NCBI GenBank assembly: GCA_024401435.1
Contig: JAKSLB010000001.1
Span: 178,280-242,279 of the forward strand
Reading direction: 5' to 3'
DNA: 64,000 bases
Origin: Paludibacteraceae bacterium
GTDB lineage: Bacteria > Bacteroidota > Bacteroidia > Bacteroidales > Paludibacteraceae
In this document: positions 17,988 to 27,500 of the stretch, piece by piece
Position numbering within the stretch: the first letter of the stretch is position 1
Layout: each line of letters opens with the position of its first letter
The notes under the pieces: generated by a model
What the model was told of the DNA's origin: nothing
Seen by the model: the letters and a program-made list of their open reading frames with translations, nothing else
The model's database searches: none
Program-made: the position numbers and the translations under genes

Positions 17988-20138
17988 ATGGAGCAGATTA
18001 TAGATAAAATATCATCTAATTTACCAATAACAGATCCAATTATGATCTTTTCATTGGTATTATTTGTTATTCTAATCACTCCATTACTATTTGAGAAAAT
18101 ACGAATTCCCCAGATTATTGGCTTAATTACATTTGGAATTATTTTAGGAGAAAATGGCTTAGGTCTTTTGAAAAGAGATGTAAGTTTCGAATTGTTTGGA
18201 GCTGTTGGTGTATTATACATCATGTTTTTGGCTGGGCTACAGATAGATCTAACTGACTTCAAGAAGAACATGAAGAAAAGTGTCGTGTTCGGATTTTTAA
18301 CCTTTTTTATCCCGATGGTATTGGGAACCATCAGTAGTTACTATTTACTTGACTATCTATTTTGCAAAACATATCCAGAAAATACAGTTTCAATTATATG
18401 CAGTGGATTTTCATTGAAAGGATATATCATATTAGCCTCATTGCTCATCGCAAGTATGTATGCTTCTCACACATTGATATCCTACCCTATTGTCGGTAGA
18501 TATGGTGTGACAAAAAATTCTTCAGTAAATATCAGTATTGGTGGAACCATGATAACCACTACATTGTCATTATTCATACTTGCTGTCATAGTAGCACTAT
18601 GTCATGGGGAGATGGGCATGAGTTTCTGGATCCGTTTTGCAATCTCCATTATAATATTTGCCATCATAATAGGGATTGTTTATCCACGAATAGCAGATAG
18701 ATTCTTTAAACACCATGACGATAGCATCTTGCAATACATTTTTGTTTTAGCAATGGTGTTTTTAGGTGGATACTTAGCTAAATTAGCAACTTTAGAGCCA
18801 ATTATCGGTGCCTTTTTAGTAGGATTGGCATTTAATCGAAGGATTCCTAAGATTTCTCCTTTGATGAACCGATTAGACTTTGTGGGTAATGCACTTTTCA
18901 TTCCCTTCTTCCTGATTGGAGTCGGAATGCTCATCGACCTTCGGCATGTATTCACCAGTCTTAACACCCTGATAGTTGCCTTAGCAATGAGTTTAGTGGC
19001 AACACTATCAAAATACATAGCAGCCGTTATCACCCAAAAAAGCTTTCAAATGAGCAAAGAAGAAGGATTAATGATTTTTGGTTTGAGTAACGCACAAGCA
19101 GCCGCAACATTGGCCGCTGTAATGATTGGATACAACATCATCATTGGAGAAACATCAACAGGCGAAGCCATTCGACTACTAAACGATGACATTTTGAATG
19201 GTACCATTGTCATGATCTTAGTCACCTGCACCATTTCATCTTTTGCGACAGAGAAAGCTGCTAAAAAACTGGTTCGTTTAGAAGACCAATTGGAAGATAA
19301 GATGACAGAAGAAAAATTAGTAGACAGAATACTTGTTCCGTTATACAATCCTGACACATTAAGAAGTTTGATGGAACTCGCCATTCTATTGAAAGTTGAT
19401 AAAAGTAGGGAACCACTTTACGCATTAACCATTGCCAACACAAATGCAGCCCACCTGACCTCAGAAGAGAAAGCGAAAAAACTGCTTGAGAAAGCTGCAA
19501 AAATAGCATCCAGTACAGACAACTCTGTTCGTATGCTCACACGATATGATGTCAATGTAACAAGTGGTATTATACAAACCATCAAAGAAAACCAAATCAC
19601 AGAGGTTGTTATTGGTCTACACCACAAATCCAATTTCACAGACTCATTCCTTGGAGATAAGACAGACAACTTACTAAAAGGAACGAATCAAATGACCCTT
19701 ATTTATCATAGCACACAACCAGTAAGTACCATCAAGCGACTTGTTATCGCTGTTCCTCCTAAAGCAGAATTTGAAGTGGGATTTGTAAAATGGTATGACC
19801 GTATAAAAAACATTTGCAAACAAATTGGTGCCAAAGCATGTTTCTATGCTCATAATGAAACACTAGAACAAATCCGTGTTTTGGCGAAACGAAATAAATT
19901 CGGTGTGGAAACAGAATTTTGTGAATTGGATGCATGGGAAGATTTCCTTGTTCTCACAAGAGTCGTTATGCCTAACGATCTTTTTGTTGTAATATCTTCA
20001 AGGAAAACAGCCATTTCATACGATCCATTATTCGAAAAATTACCCAATCACCTATCCAAATACTTCGCTAAAAATAGTTATATTATATTATATCCAGATC
20101 AATTCGACGAGAACGCATCTGATAAATACATTGTTTAA
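17988..20138 (+). CDS. CPA2-type cation:proton antiporter
   Basis: A 716-residue membrane transporter. Residues about 15-430 form 11-13 hydrophobic segments of the Na+/H+ exchanger (CPA2/KefB-like) family. These include EKIRIPQIIGLITFGIILGE, the GLQIDL and LEPIIGAFLVGLAFNRRIP segments, and a FLIGVGMLIDL loop. The C-terminal about 270 residues are soluble and look like a cytoplasmic universal-stress-protein-like domain (LVPLYNPDTLRSLMELAILL). There is no TrkA-N domain, unlike KefB/KefC. Ion specificity (Na+ or K+ for H+) cannot be told. It is the first gene of a five-gene operon with gaps or overlaps of 1-9 nt, which mixes ion homeostasis, lipid and DNA repair functions. It may be transcribed as a leaderless mRNA. 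Confidence 0.88.
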   Translation: MEQIIDKISSNLPITDPIMIFSLVLFVILITPLLFEKIRIPQIIGLITFGIILGENGLGLLKRDVSFELFGAVGVLYIMFLAGLQIDLTDFKKNMKKSVVFGFLTFFIPMVLGTISSYYLLDYLFCKTYPENTVSIICSGFSLKGYIILASLLIASMYASHTLISYPIVGRYGVTKNSSVNISIGGTMITTTLSLFILAVIVALCHGEMGMSFWIRFAISIIIFAIIIGIVYPRIADRFFKHHDDSILQYIFVLAMVFLGGYLAKLATLEPIIGAFLVGLAFNRRIPKISPLMNRLDFVGNALFIPFFLIGVGMLIDLRHVFTSLNTLIVALAMSLVATLSKYIAAVITQKSFQMSKEEGLMIFGLSNAQAAATLAAVMIGYNIIIGETSTGEAIRLLNDDILNGTIVMILVTCTISSFATEKAAKKLVRLEDQLEDKMTEEKLVDRILVPLYNPDTLRSLMELAILLKVDKSREPLYALTIANTNAAHLTSEEKAKKLLEKAAKIASSTDNSVRMLTRYDVNVTSGIIQTIKENQITEVVIGLHHKSNFTDSFLGDKTDNLLKGTNQMTLIYHSTQPVSTIKRLVIAVPPKAEFEVGFVKWYDRIKNICKQIGAKACFYAHNETLEQIRVLAKRNKFGVETEFCELDAWEDFLVLTRVVMPNDLFVVISSRKTAISYDPLFEKLPNHLSKYFAKNSYIILYPDQFDENASDKYIV

Positions 20139-20147
20139 TATTAAATT

Positions 20148-21476
20148 ATGAGTCAGTTTTCAAAAACATCGTTATTTTACTCCTTCATGAGAGTTTACTC
20201 CAACTTTATCTACAAAAGATGGTTTAATACAATAGAGATCAATGGAGATGTTAATATACCAGAAGGAGAGCCTGTCATTTTCGCACCTAACCATCAAAAT
20301 GCATTTATTGACGCAATGGCATTGTTATCATCTTCTCCAGAGCCAATTGTTTTTTGGGTTCGTGCAGACTTATTTAGCAACAAAATAATCGGTTCAATCC
20401 TTCGTTCTCTCAAGATGATGCCTGCTTATAGAATGAGAAACGGATTCAATAATCTAAAGAAAAACGAAGAGTCTATATGTAACTCTGATGATGTTCTTTT
20501 ACATAACCAATTCCTATGCTTAATGCCTGAAGGAGGTCAAGAAGAATACAGATCGTTACGTCCGCTTGTGAAAGGAATATTCAGAAGTGCATTCTCGGCT
20601 CAAGAGAAAATAACCGAAAAAGACAAATGGGTAAAAATCATACCAACGGGTATCGATTATGGTCATTACGACAAAAGTGGTCGTCACTTAATTGTCAACT
20701 TCGGAAAGCCAATTAGCATAAAAGACTATATGGAATTACATAATGAGAATGCCCCTGTAGCTCTTAACACTATCAAAGAGGAACTTTCAAAAAGAATCGA
20801 ACCTCTTATGCTAAACATTAAAACGAAAGATCATTACGACACATTCTATACAGCAGCCTATCTTCACAACGAAATAATGCTAAACAAATTAGAGTTAGAC
20901 GACAACGAAACAAATCGTTTAGTGGCTCGCCAAAAAATTGTCAAAATACTTGAAACGGCAGAAACGGATGAAAGGTGTACAGAATTGATTCAAGAACTAG
21001 ATGAACAATGTTCCTCTTGGAATAAAAAGCATCCTGATACCAGTTTTAGCGCAAAGGCTCAAGAATATAAAGGATTTGATCTGGATTTACTGATTAAAAT
21101 TTTCTATCTTATCATCACCTCTCCATTAGAAGTATACAGTTTGATTGTTAACGGAATAGGTTACGGTATCAGTAAATTTTTAGGGAAAAAAGCTCATGGT
21201 TCTGGATTTGAGGCATCTGTAAAATTCGGTGCTGCCGGCATACTCATGCCAATTCTTTACATCATAGAAACAATCATCGCAGCCATTTTCTTTAAAGATG
21301 TTGCACATACTATAGCATTTTTATGTACATTACCACTATCATTTTTCTTTATGCTTCGCTATAAATGGAAATTTCAATATGTGGTAGAAAGACTTAAAAA
21401 TATGATTCATAAGCCAGAAGAGCCAGCAAAGGTTACTTCTATAATGCAACAAATCATTTCAATTATTGGACTATAA
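20148..21476 (+). CDS. PlsC-like glycerolipid acyltransferase
   Basis: A 442-residue protein whose first about 220 residues are a PlsC-type acyltransferase. It has NHQNAFID (the HX4D-like motif in the H-x5-D form common in the Bacteroidetes branch) and LMPEGGQEEYRSL as the second motif. It probably transfers acyl chains to glycerophosphate-type lipids. The C-terminal half is a helical region followed by about three membrane segments (roughly 305-410), which the short E. coli PlsC lacks. It starts 9 nt after the antiporter stop, in the same operon. The substrate is not predictable. Confidence 0.82.
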   Translation: MSQFSKTSLFYSFMRVYSNFIYKRWFNTIEINGDVNIPEGEPVIFAPNHQNAFIDAMALLSSSPEPIVFWVRADLFSNKIIGSILRSLKMMPAYRMRNGFNNLKKNEESICNSDDVLLHNQFLCLMPEGGQEEYRSLRPLVKGIFRSAFSAQEKITEKDKWVKIIPTGIDYGHYDKSGRHLIVNFGKPISIKDYMELHNENAPVALNTIKEELSKRIEPLMLNIKTKDHYDTFYTAAYLHNEIMLNKLELDDNETNRLVARQKIVKILETAETDERCTELIQELDEQCSSWNKKHPDTSFSAKAQEYKGFDLDLLIKIFYLIITSPLEVYSLIVNGIGYGISKFLGKKAHGSGFEASVKFGAAGILMPILYIIETIIAAIFFKDVAHTIAFLCTLPLSFFFMLRYKWKFQYVVERLKNMIHKPEEPAKVTSIMQQIISIIGL

Positions 21477-21477
21477 T

Positions 21478-22191
21478 ATGGCAAGTGCAGCTGATATAAA
21501 AGATGAATTATTTGCATCCGCTATTCCTGGCAAAAAAGAGATTTTATCTTCTTTTTTTAAATCAGGGGAAGGAGAATATGGAGAAGGAGACCAATTCATC
21601 GGAGTTTCTGTTCCTCAGCAAAGAGCTATAGTTAAACAATTTGCACCTCTTTGTTTGGATGAAATATCAATTCTATTGGCAAGTGAATATCACGAATGTC
21701 GGATGATTGCCCTTCTTTTTTTAGTTCATTTATATAAAAGCAACAAAAAGAATGAAGCAGTCAAGAAAGAGATATATGATTTCTATCTAAATCATACAAA
21801 AGGAATCAACAACTGGGATTTAGTTGATCTTTCTGCACCCTATATTGTAGGTGACTACTTGCTAGGTAAAGACCGCAAAATTCTCTATACTTTATCAAAA
21901 AGTAAGAATATGTGGGAACGAAGAATCTCTATCGTTTCCACCATTACATTCATAAGAAACAACCAATTCATCGATACATTACAACTTTGCGATATACTGA
22001 TTTCAGACAAAGAAGATTTGCTGAACAAAGCAACAGGATGGATGTTACGAGAAATCGGCAAACGAGATTATGATCTTGAGTTCAATTATCTAAAAGAGCA
22101 CTACACTCAAATGAGTAGAACATCACTTCGTTATGCAATAGAAAAATTTGACAAAGAAGTGAGAGATGCATTTCTCAAAGGACAAATATAA
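21478..22191 (+). CDS. DNA alkylation repair protein, AlkD-like
   Basis: A 237-residue all-helical HEAT-like repeat protein of the AlkC/AlkD glycosylase superfamily. The typical features are the N-terminal FIGVSVPQQRAIVKQF, the middle NNWDLVDLSAPYIVGDYL (which positions the catalytic Asp of AlkD-type enzymes) and the C-terminal TGWMLREIGKRD ... SRTSLRYAIEKF. It should remove alkylated purines (3-methyladenine or 7-methylguanine). I start it at ATG 21478, one base after the preceding stop; an upstream in-frame TTG at 21466 overlaps the acyltransferase. The neighbour ruvB, 8 nt downstream, is also a DNA-repair gene. Confidence 0.88.
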   Translation: MASAADIKDELFASAIPGKKEILSSFFKSGEGEYGEGDQFIGVSVPQQRAIVKQFAPLCLDEISILLASEYHECRMIALLFLVHLYKSNKKNEAVKKEIYDFYLNHTKGINNWDLVDLSAPYIVGDYLLGKDRKILYTLSKSKNMWERRISIVSTITFIRNNQFIDTLQLCDILISDKEDLLNKATGWMLREIGKRDYDLEFNYLKEHYTQMSRTSLRYAIEKFDKEVRDAFLKGQI

Positions 22192-22199
22192 ATTAGACA

Positions 22200-23219
22200 A
22201 TGGGAGAATTCGATATACGTAATAGTGCAAGTGAAAAAGAAAAAGAGTTTGAAAATGCTCTTCGTCCTCTTTCTTTTGATGACTTTGCTGGACAAGCAAA
22301 AATCATCGAAAATCTACGCATATTTGTTCAGGCAGCGAAAATGAGAGGCGAATCACTTGACCATATTCTTTTCCATGGCCCTCCAGGACTAGGAAAAACA
22401 ACTCTATCCAACATCATTGCCAATGAATTGGGGGTAGGCTTCAAAATCACATCAGGTCCAGTTTTAGACAAACCTGGTGATTTGGCAGGATTACTAACCA
22501 ACTTAGAACCTCACGATGTCCTTTTCATCGATGAAATTCATCGTCTCTCCCCCGTTGTGGAGGAGTATCTATACTCAGCGATGGAAGATTATCGAATCGA
22601 TATTATGATTGATAAGGGTCCTAATGCAAGATCAATTCAAATTGATTTGAATCCATTCACATTAGTTGGAGCTACTACCAGAAGCGGATTATTAACAAGT
22701 CCGTTAAGAGCAAGATTTGGAATTAATTGTCATTTGGAATACTATGATATAGATGTACTAAAGAAGATCGTCATACGCTCAGCCACACTTCTCAATGCTC
22801 CATGCGAAGAAGAGGCTGCCATTGAAATATCCAGAAGAAGTAGAGGAACGCCACGTATAGCCAACGCTTTACTTCGTCGTGTACGCGATTTCGCTCAAGT
22901 AAAAGGAAATGGTACAATCGATGTGAAAATCACAAAATATGCATTGGAAGCATTAAATATCGACACCTACGGATTGGATGAGATAGACAATAAATTATTA
23001 AACTTAATGATTGACAAATTCAATGGAGGGCCTGTCGGACTAACCACTATTGCAACAGCTTTAGGGGAAGATGCTGGCACGGTAGAAGACGTATACGAAC
23101 CATATCTTATCAAAGAAGGATTCCTTAAACGCACTCCTCGCGGACGTGAAGTTACAGAACTTGCCTACAAACATTTAGGGAAACATAAATTCGGTCAAAT
23201 GGAATCATTATTCGACTAA
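22200..23219 (+). CDS. ruvB: Holliday junction branch migration ATPase RuvB
   Basis: The AAA+ motor of the RuvABC resolvasome. The 339-residue length is standard. It has Walker [11 protein letters not shown], Walker [10 protein letters not shown], the RuvB-specific beta-hairpin region ([18 protein letters not shown]), sensor 1 GATTRSG and the arginine-finger segment LRARFG. The C-terminal winged helix includes [24 protein letters not shown] and [10 protein letters not shown]. It sits 8 nt after the AlkD-like gene and 1 nt before the dehydrogenase gene. ruvA and ruvC are not in the window. Confidence 0.97.
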   Translation: MGEFDIRNSASEKEKEFENALRPLSFDDFAGQAKIIENLRIFVQAAKMRGESLDHILFHGPPGLGKTTLSNIIANELGVGFKITSGPVLDKPGDLAGLLTNLEPHDVLFIDEIHRLSPVVEEYLYSAMEDYRIDIMIDKGPNARSIQIDLNPFTLVGATTRSGLLTSPLRARFGINCHLEYYDIDVLKKIVIRSATLLNAPCEEEAAIEISRRSRGTPRIANALLRRVRDFAQVKGNGTIDVKITKYALEALNIDTYGLDEIDNKLLNLMIDKFNGGPVGLTTIATALGEDAGTVEDVYEPYLIKEGFLKRTPRGREVTELAYKHLGKHKFGQMESLFD

Positions 23220-23220
23220 G

Positions 23221-24177
23221 ATGAAAAAGAAAATACTGGTCACCTACAATCTCTTCAGAGAAGGATTTAATGAAGCAACTGATGATTTCGAATTTATTTT
23301 TCCAACTGAAAAATCATTCGATAAAAGCGAGATTATTACTAAAATCAGTGATTGCGATGCTCTACTCTCCATGTTCAACTTGCCCATTGACAAAGAGATT
23401 ATAGATGCTGGTAAAAATCTTAAAATCATTTCTAATTTCGGCGTTGGATTCAACAATATAGACATAGCATATGCTCAAAAGAAAGGGATTGTTGTCACCA
23501 ACACTCCAGATCCTGTCATTGAACCAACCGCTGAATTAGCATTCACATTAATGTCTGATTTATCAAGACGAGTAAGTGAATGCAACCGAAAATTACAATA
23601 CAAGGAGCCGATCAAATGGGGAGTGATGGAAAATTTAGGTACAGGTTTATACAACAAAACATTAGGGATTCTCGGCATGGGCCGAATTGGTCAAGCTGTA
23701 GCGAGAAGAGCAATTGCTGCAGGAATGCATATAATTTATCATAACCGACACAGATTAAGCGAATCCATCGAAGAAAAATACAAAGCTACGTATGTTTCAT
23801 TCGATGAATTATTAAAGCAATCAGACTATATTTCCATTCATACACCATTAGATGAAAGCACCTATCATTTGATGGATGAAAAAGCTCTCAATCAAACAAA
23901 AGAAGGTGTTTTCATAATAAACACTGCTCGAGGTGCTGTAATTGATGAAAAAGCATTAGTTTATCAACTTGAAAAAGGTCATATTGGAGGCGTAGGGTCA
24001 GATGTTTTTGAAAAAGAACCTGAAATTGAAGAAGGACTTTTAAAAAGAGATAATGTAGTTATTGTACCTCATATAGGTACCGCAACCATAGAAGCAAGAA
24101 ATGCAATGAGTAGATATGCCGTTAAAAACATCATGTTGTTTTTCGAAGGCAAAGATGTTTTGAGTCGAGTAATCTAG
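23221..24177 (+). CDS. D-2-hydroxyacid dehydrogenase family protein
   Basis: A 318-residue NAD(P)-dependent oxidoreductase of the D-isomer-specific 2-hydroxyacid dehydrogenase family. The Rossmann motif is GILGMGRIGQAVARRA. The catalytic residues are in NTARGAVIDE (Arg), EKEPEIEEGL (Glu) and PHIGTATIEARNAM (His). It resembles glyoxylate/hydroxypyruvate reductases more than SerA, because it has no ACT domain. The substrate is unknown. It is the last gene of the operon starting at 17988, one base after ruvB. Confidence 0.9.
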   Translation: MKKKILVTYNLFREGFNEATDDFEFIFPTEKSFDKSEIITKISDCDALLSMFNLPIDKEIIDAGKNLKIISNFGVGFNNIDIAYAQKKGIVVTNTPDPVIEPTAELAFTLMSDLSRRVSECNRKLQYKEPIKWGVMENLGTGLYNKTLGILGMGRIGQAVARRAIAAGMHIIYHNRHRLSESIEEKYKATYVSFDELLKQSDYISIHTPLDESTYHLMDEKALNQTKEGVFIINTARGAVIDEKALVYQLEKGHIGGVGSDVFEKEPEIEEGLLKRDNVVIVPHIGTATIEARNAMSRYAVKNIMLFFEGKDVLSRVI

Positions 24178-24259
24178 CAAAAAACATTTTTTAAAAAACA
24201 GAAAACCAATTACTTATCTATCGTTTTTGCACATTTTGGCAAAATAATCCCGAAAAAAA

Positions 24260-24291
24260 TTGGAATCAAGGGAAAAAGTATATAATTTTGC
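24260..24291 (+). promoter_or_regulatory. Promoter of the initiator tRNA
   Basis: TTG (24260-24262), a 20-nt spacer and TAATTTTGC (24283-24291) match the Bacteroidetes promoter, about 30 nt before the mature tRNA. Confidence 0.65.
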
Positions 24292-24319
24292 AACACGATT
24301 CAAAAATGAATTGGCTACA

Positions 24320-24392
24320 TGCGGAGTGGAGCAGTTGGCAGCTCGTTGGGCTCATAACCCAAAGGTCGTCTGTTCGAGTCAGGCCTCCGCAA
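24320..24392 (+). tRNA. Initiator tRNA-Met (CAU)
   Basis: A complete cloverleaf without encoded CCA. Acceptor arm TGCGGAG/CTCCGCA, D stem GAGC/GCTC, anticodon stem TTGGG/CCCAA with loop CTCATAA (anticodon CAT), T arm GTCTG/CAGGC with loop TTCGAGT, discriminator A. It is the initiator rather than the elongator form because three G-C pairs close the anticodon loop and the 11-24 pair is A-T. It has a U1-A72 pair where E. coli has a C-A mismatch. A promoter precedes it and a terminator follows directly. Confidence 0.95.
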
Positions 24393-24394
24393 CT

Positions 24395-24427
24395 AAAAAA
24401 GACCAAACGATGTTTGGTCTTTTTTTT
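24395..24427 (+). terminator. Terminator of the tRNA gene
   Basis: GACCAAA (24401-24407) pairs with TTTGGTC (24413-24419), flanked by an A run before and eight or more T after. Confidence 0.85.
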
Positions 24428-24487
24428 GTATATACATCTACAAGTTTTATAAAGATTTGATAATGATATTGTGTTTTATAAAGGACG

Positions 24488-24516
24488 AAAAAGGGACGTG
24501 AAGACACGTCCCTTTT
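24488..24516 (-). terminator. Bidirectional terminator, end of the giant gene
   Basis: AAGGGACGTG and CACGTCCCTT pair around the AAGA loop, with A5 on one side and T6 on the other. It works in both directions and lies 26 nt after the stop of the minus-strand gene ending at 24542. Confidence 0.8.
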
Positions 24517-24541
24517 TTCATTTGTATAGGTATTTTGATTT

Positions 24542-27500
24542 TTATTTCAAATCCAAATGAATTAATTCAATTGTACCCTTGAAGGTATTACCATTAATGA
24601 TAGCGCTATAGTAATAAACGCCTGGATCAGCATAACGACCCGAATGATCTTTACCATCCCATCCATTATTACCCTCACTTACCTTATTTCCATAACGGTC
24701 GAAGATAACAACGTAACGATTCTCCAAGAAGATATCATTCAAACCTTCTCTACGTGTAGGAGTAAATGCAGTCGGTACATGTTCCAAAACGTTAATTTTT
24801 AGAATATTTGAAGGGACAGCAGGGCAAACACCATCACCTGCTATCACATAATATCTAGCCGTATCTTGAGGAAGGAATGTAAAGTTAGTGTTTATATCCG
24901 TAACATCTATAAACAATGGCTCTAACAACTCATCTGATTCAGGATTTAATATGGAACCTTCCTTATCGAAGATTGTTGGAACAGTAGACAAATCAGAATG
25001 AGTCATATACCACACCAAAATAGATGGAGTGTAATTCGTAGATAATGAAAGTGTGACTTGATCGCCATACCAACATCTGTTAATACCTAAAGGAGAAGTA
25101 GCTAACTGCAAATTAGCAGAATCATATTTCTTATGAATATTCAATAAGAAACTATCACGTTTCACCAATTGATATTTTCTCCAAGCGAGCAACTCATCTT
25201 TATTTCCGTCCAAATAACTCAAACTATCTTCTGTGCTATACAAAGTCAAACCACAAGTCGTAAACTTACTATCTAATGTTGTCGTACGACCGCATTCATT
25301 CTCTGCAAAATATGCCACAACTTTACTAGTATCGCTATAAGGAATAGGAGCACCAGCTATATAATCAACGCCATCTATTATCCATCCCGTTTTTGTTATC
25401 GCAGAGCCCATAGGTTCCACACAAGGATTAGTTGTTCTACTAACCATAGCCAAATCCAAAGAATCATCTTCACAAATATGGATACCGTTAGACTCCATCA
25501 AGATACGTGGACGTTCCTTAATGGTAAGATAAGCAGAAGTTGTATCCATACATTGGGTCGTTGTATCCATAATAACAAAATAGTACAAATCTGATTGATC
25601 CATTCTTGAGAGATGAGTTCTCTCTTTAATAAATTCGCTCATTTTTTGTTCATTAGGAATATAGAAACGATTATAATAAGTAACCGCATTATCACTATAA
25701 ATCAAATTAGATTCAGATACACTACCACGATAGTAATCATATGCGAATGTACTACTAGAAGTAAAGATACCATCCTCATCTTCATATGCTACACTACCAC
25801 TAGCATATCTAACTTTTTGAGATTGTAAATTGATAAATGATGTATCAGATCCACAAATCTCCTGATCATATCCTATAGAATGAACAATCGATTTAGGATT
25901 TTGTACAATCACCAATACCTTAGCACTATCGACGTTACCGCATTTATCTTTTGCATAAATCCACACATTAAGACTTGATTCGACAATGGTTCCAGCCGCA
26001 GGGACTTGCCATACTGTTATATCAGCAATTTCAGTACATAAATCATGGATGTAATTTTTTGCTTTGTCTTCCAATGCAGGAACAGCTTGTCTACACTTCT
26101 TAAGATTGACAGCCAAAACAGTATCTCTCCAACCATTAGAGAAGTTAAACTTAGGAGCCACTGAGTCAACCACTTGAATTACCTGAACCAAAGGAGAACT
26201 AATATGTCCACAAGAATCTTCAACTGTCCATGTACGCCAAATTGTATAGGTATTATAGTTACAACTATGAATGTCTTCAGAACGACTTGTTTCAATCTTC
26301 TTATGAACAACCAAAGCAGAATCTGGTGTACAATTATCAGATGCATCAATCACCACATCTTCCATCTCCATCACTATTTGGATTAAAGAGTCTTGGTCAC
26401 AAGAGTAAACCAAAGTATCAAGTTCTGTATGAATCACAGGAGCTGTAACATCTTGAATCGTATATACCTGATCACAAGTGATTCTATTATTACGGACATC
26501 ATCAATAATATATGTACGAGTTAACTTATAATTACAAGGGAGTGTACCCTCACTAGTTTCCTCATAACGATATGTTCCCTCTTTATACTTTTGCATTTCA
26601 GATAGTTTTCCACCAGCAGCAAGGAAGTCCTCAAATGTTGCATATGGCAATGGAATCTCGCCATAACATTCATAATCAACTTTTTCAGCGATTGGACATT
26701 CCAATACCGGAGGAACCATGTCTTCGATTCTAACAATCTGAGGACATACGACAGAATCTCCAAATACATATTTAAATGTCCACTTAACCGTAGTAAGTCC
26801 TATTTCATAATTTGCATATCTTTCTGTGGTATCCGAACGCCAGAATGTCAATGTAGCAGCATGACAATTATCGATTTTTATTTCAGGTTGTTCCAAACCT
26901 GCCAAACGAACCTCTTCAGCAGTAGCAAAGAAAGAATCTAACAAGTTGACAGTAACCGTATCTTTCAAAGTTCTACAATCAAATGTATCAGTCTTAACGA
27001 TTACAGATTTTTCACATGAATCTTTCATTAAACCTTTTTGGTCAATGAAAATCCATCGGATATCCGTTTTACCAAGAGGGAAGTCTTGCGAATTCCACAC
27101 AATTGGATTTCCTTTTTCATCTGTCACCAACTCTCCATTAAAACGACGCTGGATAATCGGTTGAATTGTATCATCATCACACATATCATAAGCGGTAGGG
27201 AATGTCATATAATGAGACAATGAATCAGCTTTTAATGAACATTCTCCGTGAGGTAAAACGACTATAACATTTGCGTCCACATCACAACTTTCCATCTTTA
27301 AAGCAACGGAATCAATCACATTAACAAACATAACGCAAGAATCTGAGTTGCCCGCTTTATCTGTAAATGTCCATACAATCTTGTGTCTTTCTGTTGGATA
27401 CACAGCAGTTTTTAATTCCTCATTATGATATACAATAATTGAACTATCTTTTTGTCTTACATAAGCTGTTATTTCTGGCAATAATAAGCCATCGCAAGGA

